From Flavobacteriaceae bacterium (GTDB taxonomy: Bacteria; Bacteroidota; Bacteroidia; Flavobacteriales; Flavobacteriaceae): DNA of 64,000 bases. Under the pieces are notes generated by a model. The model did no database searches. It was not told the origin of the DNA and was given only the letters and a program-made list of their open reading frames with translations. Location of the stretch: contig CP046177.1 of assembly GCA_014075215.1 (NCBI GenBank), positions 4,244,002 to 4,308,001 of the forward strand. Direction: 5' to 3'. Made by a program: the position numbers and the translations under genes. Positions 49,095 to 57,599 of this stretch are shown piece by piece (position 1 is the stretch's first letter; every line of letters starts with the position of its first letter).

Positions 49095-49424
49095 ATGACT
49101 ATAGGTGAACATATTTTGATTTTAAGAAAGAAGCATAATCTTTCGCAAGCAGCTTTAGGTAAAAAAATAAATACTTCTGGTGATATTATTGGAAGGTATG
49201 AACGTGATATTATGATGCCCTCTATTGAAGTGATTATGAAGATTGCGGATGCTTTAAATGTCTCTATTGATTTTCTTGTAGGTAAAACAACTTTAGAACT
49301 CGACAACAACACGCTTAAAAGAATCGAAGAAGTATCAAAATTAAATAGCGAAGAAAAAGATAAAATATTTATGGTAGTAGATGCGCTTATTAGAGACTTT
49401 AAAGCTAAAAAAGCATATTCTTAA
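49095..49424 (+). CDS. XRE-family HTH repressor of module M5
   Basis: 109 aa, MTIGEHILILRKKHNLSQAA start, HTH then NVSIDFLVGK. Divergent from the ATPase fragment; the intergenic region has repeated aagacct sites (about 49011-49045). Similar in plan to the M4 repressor. Confidence 0.85.
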   Translation: MTIGEHILILRKKHNLSQAALGKKINTSGDIIGRYERDIMMPSIEVIMKIADALNVSIDFLVGKTTLELDNNTLKRIEEVSKLNSEEKDKIFMVVDALIRDFKAKKAYS

Positions 49425-49536
49425 ATCTATCGCATAAAAACTTGTGCTGAGCTTGCCGAAGTAAACTACTCTAATTACTTAAAGTAGCTTTCTATATTTT
49501 TTGTTTTCTTACCTGCCTGCGGAAGGCAGGCTCTTT

Positions 49537-49567
49537 ACGGCACGGAATACAATTCCGCGCTAGCACT
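49537..49567. repeat. REP-like palindrome
   Basis: cggaat-acaa-attccg followed by cgctagcact; another CTAG-tailed hairpin. A separate perfect hairpin gcctgcctgcggaaggcaggc lies just before it. Confidence 0.45.
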
Positions 49568-49573
49568 ATTGTG

Positions 49574-49699
49574 GAAACATATCCGCGCGATCGGGAACGT
49601 ATCTTGGAAGTTTCTAAATTTGAAGAAACAGACAAGGAACATATCTTTTCTGTTATTGATGCTTTTATCGCTAAACGTAAAATTCAATCTATTCTATAA
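49574..49699 (+). pseudogene. Remnant of an XRE-repressor C-terminus
   Basis: 42 codons reading RERILEVSKFEETDKEHIF and SVIDAFIAKRKIQSIL, clearly like the ends of the repressors at 49095 (RIEEVSKLNSEEKDKIF) and 57091 (DKEMIITFLDAFITKKQI). No HTH part remains. Suggests a further, almost erased module. Confidence 0.6.
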
Positions 49700-49733
49700 A
49701 AAAAGCTATACTTATACAGCACAGCTTTTTCTT
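49697..49733 (+). terminator. Terminator-like hairpin after the XRE remnant
   Basis: aaaaaagct ... agctttttc stem with a 15-base loop containing a second small repeat. Confidence 0.45.
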
Positions 49734-49745
49734 ATTATTGTTCAC

Positions 49746-49789
49746 GGTACTAGCAAATGCTAGCACTAGCGTGATATGCTAGCGCCATC
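49746..49789. repeat. REP-like palindrome before C7 immunity
   Basis: ctagcaaatgctag core, then cactagcgtgatatgctagcgcca; same design as copies beside IS110 but with no IS here. Confidence 0.6.
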
Positions 49790-49817
49790 AGAGACGTTTA
49801 TTCCAAAATGACTAATT

Positions 49818-50336
49818 TTAATAATCATCAATTTCAATGAATTTACCTTTAGAAAACTTATAGTATTTTGTATAGTTTTTAATATGATAATTAATTTTTC
49901 CTATTTCAAATTGAAGGCTATCAGGAATTATTCTTTTTAAATTTTTTCGATTAATTAGTTTCTCACTATAATTATTTGGGTCAAAAATAACTACAGGAGA
50001 ATTATCTATAAAAAAGTAACCCAATGGTTTTATCTCTTCAAATACCTGAACACTATCATTACTCTTTAGTGATTGAAGCAAATTGAAAGATGATAAATGT
50101 GGTAATAATTTTATAGCTATTAAAGTATCATTCTTTATCGTATCAAAATATATATGATATGAAGGATAAGGAATTTCTTTATTATATACTTTTCTATTAA
50201 TATCCTTAATTGGATTAACCTTAATATATCTAACAATCTTTTCTTTAAGAGCATCATTTAAGGGTCTATTTCTCTCAATTTGACAACTATAAAACAGGAC
50301 ACTAACAATTAACAACAAAACGATTATTCTTTCCAC
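49818..50336 (-). CDS. Putative lipoprotein immunity protein for C7
   Basis: 172 aa, short signal with lipobox-like LFYSC. The mature part is charged with Pro-rich turns and unrecognised. Starts 3 bp after the C7 stop. Immunity role inferred. Confidence 0.6.
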   Translation of the reverse strand: MERIIVLLLIVSVLFYSCQIERNRPLNDALKEKIVRYIKVNPIKDINRKVYNKEIPYPSYHIYFDTIKNDTLIAIKLLPHLSSFNLLQSLKSNDSVQVFEEIKPLGYFFIDNSPVVIFDPNNYSEKLINRKNLKRIIPDSLQFEIGKINYHIKNYTKYYKFSKGKFIEIDDY

Positions 50337-50339
50337 AGT

Positions 50340-51379
50340 TTAAAATTTAAAGTTTTTTAATCCTCTAATAGGTTTCTTATCTGCTCTTATTTTCGTTGTA
50401 GTTCCACTATCTGGAAAATAAATTAAATAAGGTAAATTTTTACCATGTTTTCTAAGGTACTTAGCACCAATACTTAAATCACCATAAAGACTTTCTGTGC
50501 GATCTCTAGCCGTAGGTTGATTAGGGTGAGAATGTAAAAGACCTAAAAATGTTCCCTTTCCATTAAATCCAGGCGCATAATTATGTTTATGATATGTACC
50601 TAGCTGATAATTAACCTCTCCATTAACCGAAGATTTAACAACACTCCATTCTCTAACAGAGTTATCTGAAGCAAACTTAAATACATTAAAAACATCATCT
50701 TTGAGTTTTTCTCCAAAATTTGCTATTGTCTTAGTACTAAAGAGAAATTTACTGTCAAGTTTCTTGTTCTCTAAATTACTGTCAGCCAATTCAGATACAA
50801 CACTAGTTCCATCTTCATTTTTACTTACAGTAACGGAATCTCCATCAGCTACTTGTCCATCTCCATTTGTGTCATTTTTTACGACTTCTCCATTATTATC
50901 TTTAACTAATTCTCCATCTTTACCTCTTGTAACTGAATATAAAGTATCAGTATCATCATTCGTTTCTTTTATCAACTCTATATTTCCATTTTGATCTAAT
51001 CCATAATCATCTAATAGTCCTGTCGGATCAACTCTTAAAATTGGGTTGTTCTGAACAAAGTTGTAAGGAGTAAGCCAATTACGTTCTTCTGCCATTGGGT
51101 CAACAACCATAAATCGACCTATTGAGGCATCATAATGTCTAAAATCCATTTCGTAAGAATCGTAGCCAAGAGCTTCTTCTAATTCTACTCCCTCAAACTT
51201 AAACTTCTGCGCTGTAGAATTCCCATTGGAACTTATGGTGTTATTGTACCCTTATGTTTCAAGCCAAAGAGTAAATAACTACGTGCTTTTAAATCACTTT
51301 TCTTTGTGGTCAGTGTTTTTTTATTCCAAACTAATTTTGGTTCAGTACTTTGATAATATTTTAGTTTTAGACAGCCCAA
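50340..51379 (-). pseudogene. RHS cassette C7: JAB/JAMM-type tip, leader frameshifted
   Basis: The coding part from ATG 51149 (MDFRHYDASIGRFMVVDPMA) gives 269 aa. The tip ends with GTFLGLLHSHPNQP and ESLYGDLSIG, the HxH ... S..D zinc pattern of JAB/JAMM peptidases; JAB-like toxins are known from Bacteroidota RHS proteins. Upstream, leader type C starts at TTG 51379 but a missing base near 51250 (acccttatg where others have accctttatg or similar) throws it out of frame. The tip is separated from its leader and probably unexpressed as it stands. Confidence 0.7.
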
Positions 51380-51727
51380 ATTTTTTAAAACCTTTTTGTA
51401 AAAAAAATTGTCTCAAAACTACAAAAAAATATCGTAAGAGAAAAAAAAGGAAACGACCAAAAAAACCGCTTTAAAAAGACCAAAAATAAACTAAAAAAAC
51501 ATCTGAAAAAAGCCCCACCGCAAAGCGGTAAAAAAGCAAAAGAAAGGCACAAAAAAAATACGCCGTTAGGTGTGAATAATTTAGGAACAAAAAAAGGGGA
51601 AAACCCCACCGCAAAGCGGTAAAAAACCTGTATTGAGCTTGTCGAAATAAGCCCAATCGCCTTTGGCGGAAAAGCCACAAAAAAAACACGCCGTTAGGCG
51701 TGTTAAAAGCAATATATAAGTGAATAG
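51380..51727. repeat. Hairpin-rich non-coding stretch (P4 left)
   Basis: accgcaaagcggt occurs twice, acgccgttaggcgt occurs, and a dispersed gagcttgtcgaaa repeat is at about 51634. No gene seen. Confidence 0.6.
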
Positions 51728-51982
51728 CTAATGATTAAACTCTTCGTTTAGGCGGTAGGTTTTCATTCCCCAGTGGTCTGTTCCTGTGCAAAGAACGGCT
51801 TTGTGTTGTATGAGGCGGTGCAGTACCTTATTGATTAGTTTTTTGCTATGTACGGTATCATAAGCAACCTGCTCGGAAGTAAAACAATCTTGGTCGTAAA
51901 AATCCAGCAAATCGCCGTAAAGTTCCCAAATGATTTGTTTGTTCTCAAAATCGTTAAAAGTATCTTGGTCTAGTATTTTCAT
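51728..51982 (-). CDS. 84-aa winged-helix-like protein (P4 left)
   Basis: Homologue of 24979-25233 with several substitutions (MKILDQDTFNDFENKQ, DLLDFYDQDCF). Open and intact. Confidence 0.65.
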   Translation of the reverse strand: MKILDQDTFNDFENKQIIWELYGDLLDFYDQDCFTSEQVAYDTVHSKKLINKVLHRLIQHKAVLCTGTDHWGMKTYRLNEEFNH

Positions 51983-52711
51983 CCGTCTTCGTTTGTGGTT
52001 TTGATGCCTCTTCGTTTTTTACTATTTGATAGCGATAATGAACTCCTATTTTGCGACAACGTTTTATTTTGTTTTCTGCCTTGAATTGGTTTAAAAACTG
52101 GTTTACAGTACTGCGGTCTATGATTGTTTTTGCAAAAAGTTCTTTCGTTTCAAAAGGTTCAGTAGGAAAATATTTAAGTATCAATATCCATACCTGCTCT
52201 TTTTGATTGATGCGTTGCTGTTTGGGCTGTTTATGTTGCAATTTAAAAAGTTTAAAAGTGGTTAAAAAATCTTCATCATCGGTTTGTAAAACATCGTTTA
52301 TCAGTTCAGCTCGGTTGGTACTTCGTATCAAAGCAAAGGTTTTAACCCAATCTAAAAACAACAAAGCCTGTTGTTTATGATAGGTGTTAAAATAGCGGTT
52401 ACATAACCTGTATTGTGAAATACAATCTTTGTCTGTTCCAGTTCATCAAACAAAAGCGGAACGGTCTGTAAAAAATCATTTTCTACTACTTTACGCAATT
52501 TAAAAACGGCTTTTTCTGTAATTTTTGTAAAATCAAAATTAGCTTCACGTATGCGTGTGTGCGTGTGAGGATTTTGGTTTGGTTGTCGTCCTACTGTCAA
52601 TCCCTTTGTTTTAGGGAATTTAAGGGTTGGAATAGGGGTTTTGACTAACTGTCCTACTGAATTTAAAAAAGGAACTGCGTTTTGTGAGGTTTTTGCATTA
52701 AAATTTTCCAT
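51954..52711 (-). pseudogene. 236-aa-type protein, frameshifted (P4 left)
   Basis: Starts MENFNAKTSQNAVPF, then QNPHTHTRIREANFDFTK. After HNTGYVTAI one T is missing near 52389 and the remainder (LFLDWVKTFALIRSTNR on) is in another frame. It also has a longer, different C-terminus (NEEASKPQTKTDENTRP). The mirror copy at 54030 is intact. Confidence 0.7.
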
Positions 52712-52846
52712 AAAAAAAGGCTTTAAAAAGATTAAAATAAAACGCTAAATAAGGCAAAATAAAAAGGTAAAAAAGCAAGAGATATACACAAAGGGCAAAA
52801 GAAGAAAAGCCCCATTACGTCCTCATTTCAGGGGTTTTTGTGGGGG

Positions 52847-53894
52847 CTTTTTTTTGTGTTTTAGGTTTAGTTTTTGGATTTGTTTTTTTGCTTTTGTTTT
52901 TAGGCTTTTTTCGGACGCTTTTTGTTCCAAATTTCATTTTTTTATGCCGTAGGCAAAAGGGCTTTTTTGATTGGAACAGTCATTTATTCATTTTTTGAGC
53001 CAATTATTCGGCTTCATCACGCCAAAGGCGAGCTGTTTTTTTGGACTTATTTCGACAAGCTCAATACAGGTTTTTTACCGCTTTGCGGTGGGGCTTTTTC
53101 TTTTTTTGCTCTGCTCCGCAGGGGCGTTTTTGGGCGGTTTTCAGTTGTAATTTTGCAAACCTTTTTACAAGTCAATTTTTGCCGATTTATGGACGATTTT
53201 TGTTTTATTTCTCGATTGTATCAGAGCAAAAACAAAGTGTTTTTTTGGGCTTTTTTACCGCTTTGCGGTGGGCTTTTCTTTTTTTTGCTCTGCTCCACAG
53301 TGCAATTTTTAGGGCTTTTTTTGGGTTTTCAACCCGATTTATTTTAGTTTTTAAACGAACTATTTTTGATTTATTTTTGGGCTTTTAAGCTGTTTTTATT
53401 TGCTCATTTTTTTGTCAATTCATTATTTTGTTTTTAGACTTTTTTCAGGCATTTTTTGCGTTAAATTTCATTTTTTTTGCCGTAAGCAAAAGGTTTTTTT
53501 GACTGGAACAGTCATTTATGTACCCTTTTTTGAGCCAATTATTAGGCTTTATCACGCCAAAGGCGAGCTGTTTTTTTGGGCTTATTTCGACAAGCTCAAT
53601 ACAGGTTTTTTACCGCTTTGCGGTGGGGCTTTTTCTTTTTTTTGCTCTGCTCCGCAGTGCAGTTTTTGGGACTTTTTTCGGATTTTCAATCCGATTCATT
53701 TTAGTTTTTAAGCAACCTATTTTTAGTTGATTTTTAGATTTTTAAAAGTAATCTCAAAGCTATTTTTTTCGTTGTTTTATCCATTTTTTGGATCTTGGGT
53801 TTGGTGGTTTGTTTTTTGCTTCTTTTGGGTCTTTTTTTTCTCTTTTTTACTTTGGTTTTGGGCTGTTTTTGGTTTTGTTTTTCTGTGTTTTTCG
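52847..53894. repeat. T-rich hairpin spacer S4
   Basis: 1048 bp, T-rich on the plus strand, between gtcctcatttcaggggtt and its inverted copy. The layout is like S2/S3 but the sequence is diverged and partly duplicated internally: the block from gccaattatt through accgctttgcggt occurs at about 52991-53100 and 53531-53640, each with a dispersed ttcgacaagctca repeat. Confidence 0.7.
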
Positions 53895-54029
53895 CCCCCA
53901 CAAAAACCCCTGAAATGAGGACGGAATGGGGCTTTTCTTCTTTTGCCCTTTGTGGTATATCTCTTGCTTTTTTGCCTTTTTATTTTGCCTTATTTAGCGT
54001 TTTATTTTAATCTTTTTAACCCCTTTTTT

Positions 54030-54740
54030 ATGGAAAATTTTAATGCAAAAACCTCACAAAACGCAGTTCCTTTTTTAAATTCAGTAGGACAGTTAGTCAA
54101 AACCCCTATTCCAACCCTTAAATTCCCTAAAACAAAGGGATTGACAGTAGGACGACAACCAAACCAAAACCCTCGCACGCACACACGCACACGTGTAGCC
54201 AATTTTGATTTTACAAAAATTACTGAAAAATCAATTTTTAAATTACGCAAAGTAGTAGAAAATGATTTTTTACAAACCGTTCCGCTTTTGTTTGATGAAC
54301 TGCAACAGACAAAAGTAGTTTTTCACAATACGGACTACGTAAACGCTATTTTTAGCACCTATCACAAAAAACACGCTTTGTTGTTTTTAGATTGGGTAAA
54401 AACCTTTGCTATGATACGAAGCACCAACAGACCTGAACTGATGAGCGATGTTTTACAAACTGATGATGAAGATTTTTTAACCACTTTTAAACTTTTTAAA
54501 TTACAACATAAACAGCCCAAACAACAACGCATCAATCAAAAAGAGCAAATATGGAGTTTGATACTTAAATATTTTCCTACCGAACCTTTTGAAACCAAAG
54601 AACTTTTTGCGAAAACAGCTATAGACCGTAGTACCGTAAATCAGTTTTTAAACCAATTTAAAGAAGAAAACAAGATAAAACGTTGTCGCAAAATAGGGGC
54701 TTGTTATCGCTATCAAATAGTAAAAACCGATGTAAAATGA
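54030..54740 (+). CDS. 236-aa-type protein of the palindromic unit (P4 right)
   Basis: 236 aa from ATG 54030 (MENFNAKTSQ), preferred over an upstream in-frame start in T-rich sequence. Homologue of 27164-27874 with many substitutions, the same helical middle and winged-helix-like end (AIDRSTVNQFLNQFK). Points away from spacer S4 and overlaps the 84-aa gene by ATGA. Confidence 0.6.
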   Translation: MENFNAKTSQNAVPFLNSVGQLVKTPIPTLKFPKTKGLTVGRQPNQNPRTHTRTRVANFDFTKITEKSIFKLRKVVENDFLQTVPLLFDELQQTKVVFHNTDYVNAIFSTYHKKHALLFLDWVKTFAMIRSTNRPELMSDVLQTDDEDFLTTFKLFKLQHKQPKQQRINQKEQIWSLILKYFPTEPFETKELFAKTAIDRSTVNQFLNQFKEENKIKRCRKIGACYRYQIVKTDVK

Positions 54741-54991
54741 AAACACTAGACCAAGATACTTTTAACGATTTTGAGAACAAACAAATCATTTGGGAACTCT
54801 ACGGCGATTTGTTGGATTTTTACGACCAAGATTGTTTTACTTCCGAGCAGGTTGCTTATGATACCGTACATAGCAAAAAACTAATCAATAAGGTACTGCA
54901 TCGGCTGATACAACACAAAGCTGTGATTTGCATAGGAACAGACCACTGGGGAATGAAAACCTACCGTTTAAACGAAGAATTTAATCATTAG
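54737..54991 (+). CDS. 84-aa winged-helix-like protein (P4 right)
   Basis: 84 aa from ATG 54737 (MKTLDQDTFNDFENK). Coupled to the preceding gene, followed by hairpins and C8. Confidence 0.65.
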   Translation: MKTLDQDTFNDFENKQIIWELYGDLLDFYDQDCFTSEQVAYDTVHSKKLINKVLHRLIQHKAVICIGTDHWGMKTYRLNEEFNH

Positions 54992-55249
54992 CTACTTCAC
55001 TTATATATTGCTTTTAACACGCCTAACGGCGTGTTTTTTTTGTGGTTTTTCCGCCAAAGGCGATTGGGCTTATTTCGACAAGCTCAATACAGGTTTTTTA
55101 CCGCTTTGCGGTGGGCTTTTTTCAGATGTTTTTTTAGTTTATTTTTGGTCTTTTTAAAGCGGTTTTTTTGTCTTTTTCCTTTTTTTTCTCTTACGATATT
55201 TTTTTTGTAGTTTTGAAACAATTCTTTTTACAAAAAGTTTTTAAAAAAT
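54992..55249. repeat. Hairpin-rich non-coding stretch (P4 right)
   Basis: acgcctaacggcgt, ccgccaaaggcga and accgctttgcggt hairpins plus a ttcgacaagctca repeat (about 55074). No gene seen. Confidence 0.6.
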
Positions 55250-56365
55250 TTGAGCTGTCTAAAACTGAAATATCATCAAAGTACTGAACTAAAATTAGTT
55301 TGGAATAAAAAAGCACTGACCTCAAAGAAAAGTGATTTAAAAGCACGTAGTTATTTCCTCTTTGGGCTTAAACAAAAAGGGTATAATAATGTAGTTAGTT
55401 CTAATGGGAATAGTGTAGCGCAGAAGTTTGGATTCAATGGAGTTGAATTAAATGAAAGTTTAGGACTTGATTTAATGGAGATGGATGTGAGAATGTATGA
55501 CCCAGCCATTGCAAGATTTAATGGAATAGATCCTGTAACACACTATTCACAAAGTACAAGTGTTGCTTTTGATAATAATCCTGTCTTTTGGGCAGATCCT
55601 AGTGGGGCAGATAGTCAGTCAATGGAGGAATGGCATGCTTCTAATGTAGCTCAAGATGAAGATTGGCATAATAGTATTGATCAAAGTAGTGGAATATCTA
55701 CTAGTCAGAATTCTTCTTCTTCAAGTAGTAATTCAGGCACAAGTAATAATTCAGGAACAAGCAATTCTGAATCTCAAGACCCTTGCCCAGAATGTAAAAC
55801 ATTTGATGATTACTATTATTATTATTTACTACGTTTAGCATATTATACTAACTCAGACTCACAAGCAAGGTATAAAAGGGCTTTAAAAGATACAGGAACA
55901 GGTATTTTAAAAGCTGGTCTTCAAACTTTAGAAGTAAAGAACATAACATCAGTAAAACGCTCAGAAGAATTCGGTCACTTTTTTGGCATTTTCCTATTTG
56001 CTCTTTTAGAACCAGGTCCTGGAGCCGAGTTTAAATTTGCTAAGAAGGGATTTAAATCGTTCTCAGCTTTTAAAAAGGCATTGGGACCAGCGGGAAAAGG
56101 AAAAGCATGGCATCACATCGTAGAACAGAATCCTGCTAACATAGCCAAGTTTGGACCAGAAGCTATTCATAATACGAATAACGTGATGAAATTATCCCAT
56201 GGAAAAGGAACCATACATGCGAAAATTTCTGGGCATTACAGTTCAAAACAAGCATTTACAAATGGCAAAACAGTTCGTCAATGGTTGAATACAAAGAGTT
56301 TTGAATACCAACGTGACTATGGAGTTCGGAAATTAAAAGAATTTGGTTGGAAACCTCCTCAATAA
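55250..56365 (+). CDS. RHS cassette C8: short RHS protein with HNH/His-Me-finger nuclease-like tip
   Basis: 371 aa from a TTG start, leader type C (SCLKLKYHQSTELKL). RHS core: YFLFGLKQKGYNN, YDPAIARFNGIDPVTHY. A Ser/Asn-rich linker (SSSSSNSGTSNNSGTSN) precedes the tip. The end has KAWHHIVEQNPANIAKFG, IHNTNNVMKLSHGKG and IHAKISGHYSSK, the spacing of a His-Me-finger (HNH) nuclease toxin. The DUF2019-like immunity gene downstream lacks a signal, fitting a cytoplasmic DNA/RNA target. Confidence 0.75.
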   Translation: MSCLKLKYHQSTELKLVWNKKALTSKKSDLKARSYFLFGLKQKGYNNVVSSNGNSVAQKFGFNGVELNESLGLDLMEMDVRMYDPAIARFNGIDPVTHYSQSTSVAFDNNPVFWADPSGADSQSMEEWHASNVAQDEDWHNSIDQSSGISTSQNSSSSSSNSGTSNNSGTSNSESQDPCPECKTFDDYYYYYLLRLAYYTNSDSQARYKRALKDTGTGILKAGLQTLEVKNITSVKRSEEFGHFFGIFLFALLEPGPGAEFKFAKKGFKSFSAFKKALGPAGKGKAWHHIVEQNPANIAKFGPEAIHNTNNVMKLSHGKGTIHAKISGHYSSKQAFTNGKTVRQWLNTKSFEYQRDYGVRKLKEFGWKPPQ

Positions 56366-56383
56366 TAGAGAAATTAGATAATT

Positions 56384-56737
56384 ATGAAAATAGATAGTTT
56401 AGAAAATGCGATTGATATATTTAAAGGAGCATCCATTGAACATGGAAAAGCATCAGAAGAAGGTAATTATAAAGTTGGAAACAAGAATTATTATAAAATA
56501 GTAGATGCTGCAAAATACTTAAATGAGAATGACGCAATTCATGAATTATTACAACTTTTAAACAATGAGAACGTTAGTGTTCAATTGTGGGCTGCAACCT
56601 ATTTGCTTGAAAATCATGAAAATGAAGCGATTAAGTTATTAACTTCTATCTCAAAGAAGAATATTACACATTTTTCTTTTAATGCACAAATAACTTTGGA
56701 TGAATGGAAAAGTGGAGATTTGAAGTTACAGTATTAG
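56384..56737 (+). CDS. DUF2019-like HEAT-type immunity protein for C8
   Basis: 117 aa, no signal. Helical repeats resembling DUF2019 (GNYKVGNKNYYKIVDAAKYL, HELLQLLNNENVSVQLWAA, HENEAIKLLTSI). DUF2019 proteins are recurrent immunity proteins of polymorphic toxins. Starts 18 bp after the toxin stop. Confidence 0.7.
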   Translation: MKIDSLENAIDIFKGASIEHGKASEEGNYKVGNKNYYKIVDAAKYLNENDAIHELLQLLNNENVSVQLWAATYLLENHENEAIKLLTSISKKNITHFSFNAQITLDEWKSGDLKLQY

Positions 56738-56790
56738 GATAGTTTTCTAAAAAAGCCCCGCTGGCAAAGTCTCCTGATTTAGCGTAATTA

Positions 56791-56833
56791 AAATAGAGAA
56801 GCCACTTTGGAAACAGAGTGGTTTTCTATTTTT
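56791..56833. terminator. Bidirectional terminator after C8 immunity
   Basis: aaatagagaagccact / agtggttttctattt hairpin with A and T tracts on either side, between converging genes. Confidence 0.65.
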
Positions 56834-56847
56834 AGAAGTATGCTTTT

Positions 56848-57066
56848 TTATATTAACTTGGGTTTTCTAATAAAATAAGGTTTTTCTAATATCCATCCAA
56901 AGCGTTTGGTGATATAATCAATACAAGGTTTTTCAAATTCAGGTACCTGTTTAAAATCAAGAAACACTCCATGTCCAGGTTCTATTACATTATTATAATG
57001 CTCCGCCCAAATTTTAGCCTTTTCTTCTATAGTGGTATTAGCAGGATAAGTAATTGTATTTTCCAT
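56848..57066 (-). CDS. Small FIRKPK-family protein (M4)
   Basis: 72 aa, homologue of 10845-11123 (VFLDFKQVPEFEKPCIDYI, PYFIRKPK). Co-directional with the XRE gene 24 bp upstream, so probably in its operon. Unknown function. Confidence 0.6.
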   Translation of the reverse strand: MENTITYPANTTIEEKAKIWAEHYNNVIEPGHGVFLDFKQVPEFEKPCIDYITKRFGWILEKPYFIRKPKLI

Positions 57067-57090
57067 TTTGCAATATTTTAAAGTTTATTT

Positions 57091-57438
57091 TTAAGCTACA
57101 ATTTGTTGTATTTGTTTTTTTGTAATAAAAGCATCTAGAAAAGTAATAATCATTTCTTTGTCTTTTTCATTTAGCGTTTCTATTTTTTTAAATAGGTTTA
57201 ATATTTTATTATTAGATAAATGATTTTCTGATATATTTTCATTCCCGTTAATAAGAAAATCTACAGTAGTGTTCAGTGCTGTAGCTAATTTACTAATGAC
57301 TTCTGAAGAAGGAATTGCGCCTCTTTTTTCATATCGTCCAATTTGAACATAGGTTAAACCTACTTTTTCTGCTAATTGAGATTGTGTAAAATCATGTTTT
57401 TTCCTTAATATCTTTATTCTTGTTCCAATATCATTCAT
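57091..57438 (-). CDS. XRE-family HTH repressor of module M4
   Basis: 115 aa, MNDIGTRIKILRKKHDFTQS start, HTH FTQSQLAEKVGLTYVQIGRY, then TALNTTVDFLINGN. Divergent from the primase gene. Confidence 0.85.
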   Translation of the reverse strand: MNDIGTRIKILRKKHDFTQSQLAEKVGLTYVQIGRYEKRGAIPSSEVISKLATALNTTVDFLINGNENISENHLSNNKILNLFKKIETLNEKDKEMIITFLDAFITKKQIQQIVA

Positions 57439-57599
57439 AATACTTTTAAGTTTTATTAACAGTAAAAAAGTTATTCAAATGTACTAAAACAAAGACTTTT
57501 TAATACGTATTGTTAACAAAATAATACACACAGAACATATCTAATTAATAATTAAAGGTATTATTTTAATACTTTTGAATATTAAATTATTTATCAACA
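57439..57599. promoter_or_regulatory. Control region between XRE and primase (M4)
   Basis: 161 bp with repeated aatactttta/taaaagtatt-like sites (about 57439, 57500, 57560) and a cgtattgttaac stretch; probable repressor sites and divergent promoters. Confidence 0.45.

Larger units (their letters stand above)
51268..52846. repeat. Palindrome P4, left arm (diverged)
   Basis: Holds leader C, hairpins and the two-gene module, mirrored at 53895-55360, but with clear sequence divergence, unlike P1-P3. The outer limit is approximate. Confidence 0.7.
53895..55360. repeat. Palindrome P4, right arm (diverged)
   Basis: Inverted homologue of the left arm, with intact two-gene module and leader C of cassette C8. 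Confidence 0.7.
55360..57285. repeat. Direct repeat, copy 1 (C8 tip to XRE)
   Basis: Same sequence as 62075-64000 at a constant offset of 6715 bp, starting in the FGLK codons of the RHS core. The repeat reaches the window edge, so its full length is unknown. Confidence 0.85.

Noticed and set aside
20510..53894. Integron attC array
   Set aside because: No integron-type integrase with its extra motif is seen, the hairpins lack attC spacing and core sites, and the cassettes are not single ORFs between hairpins.
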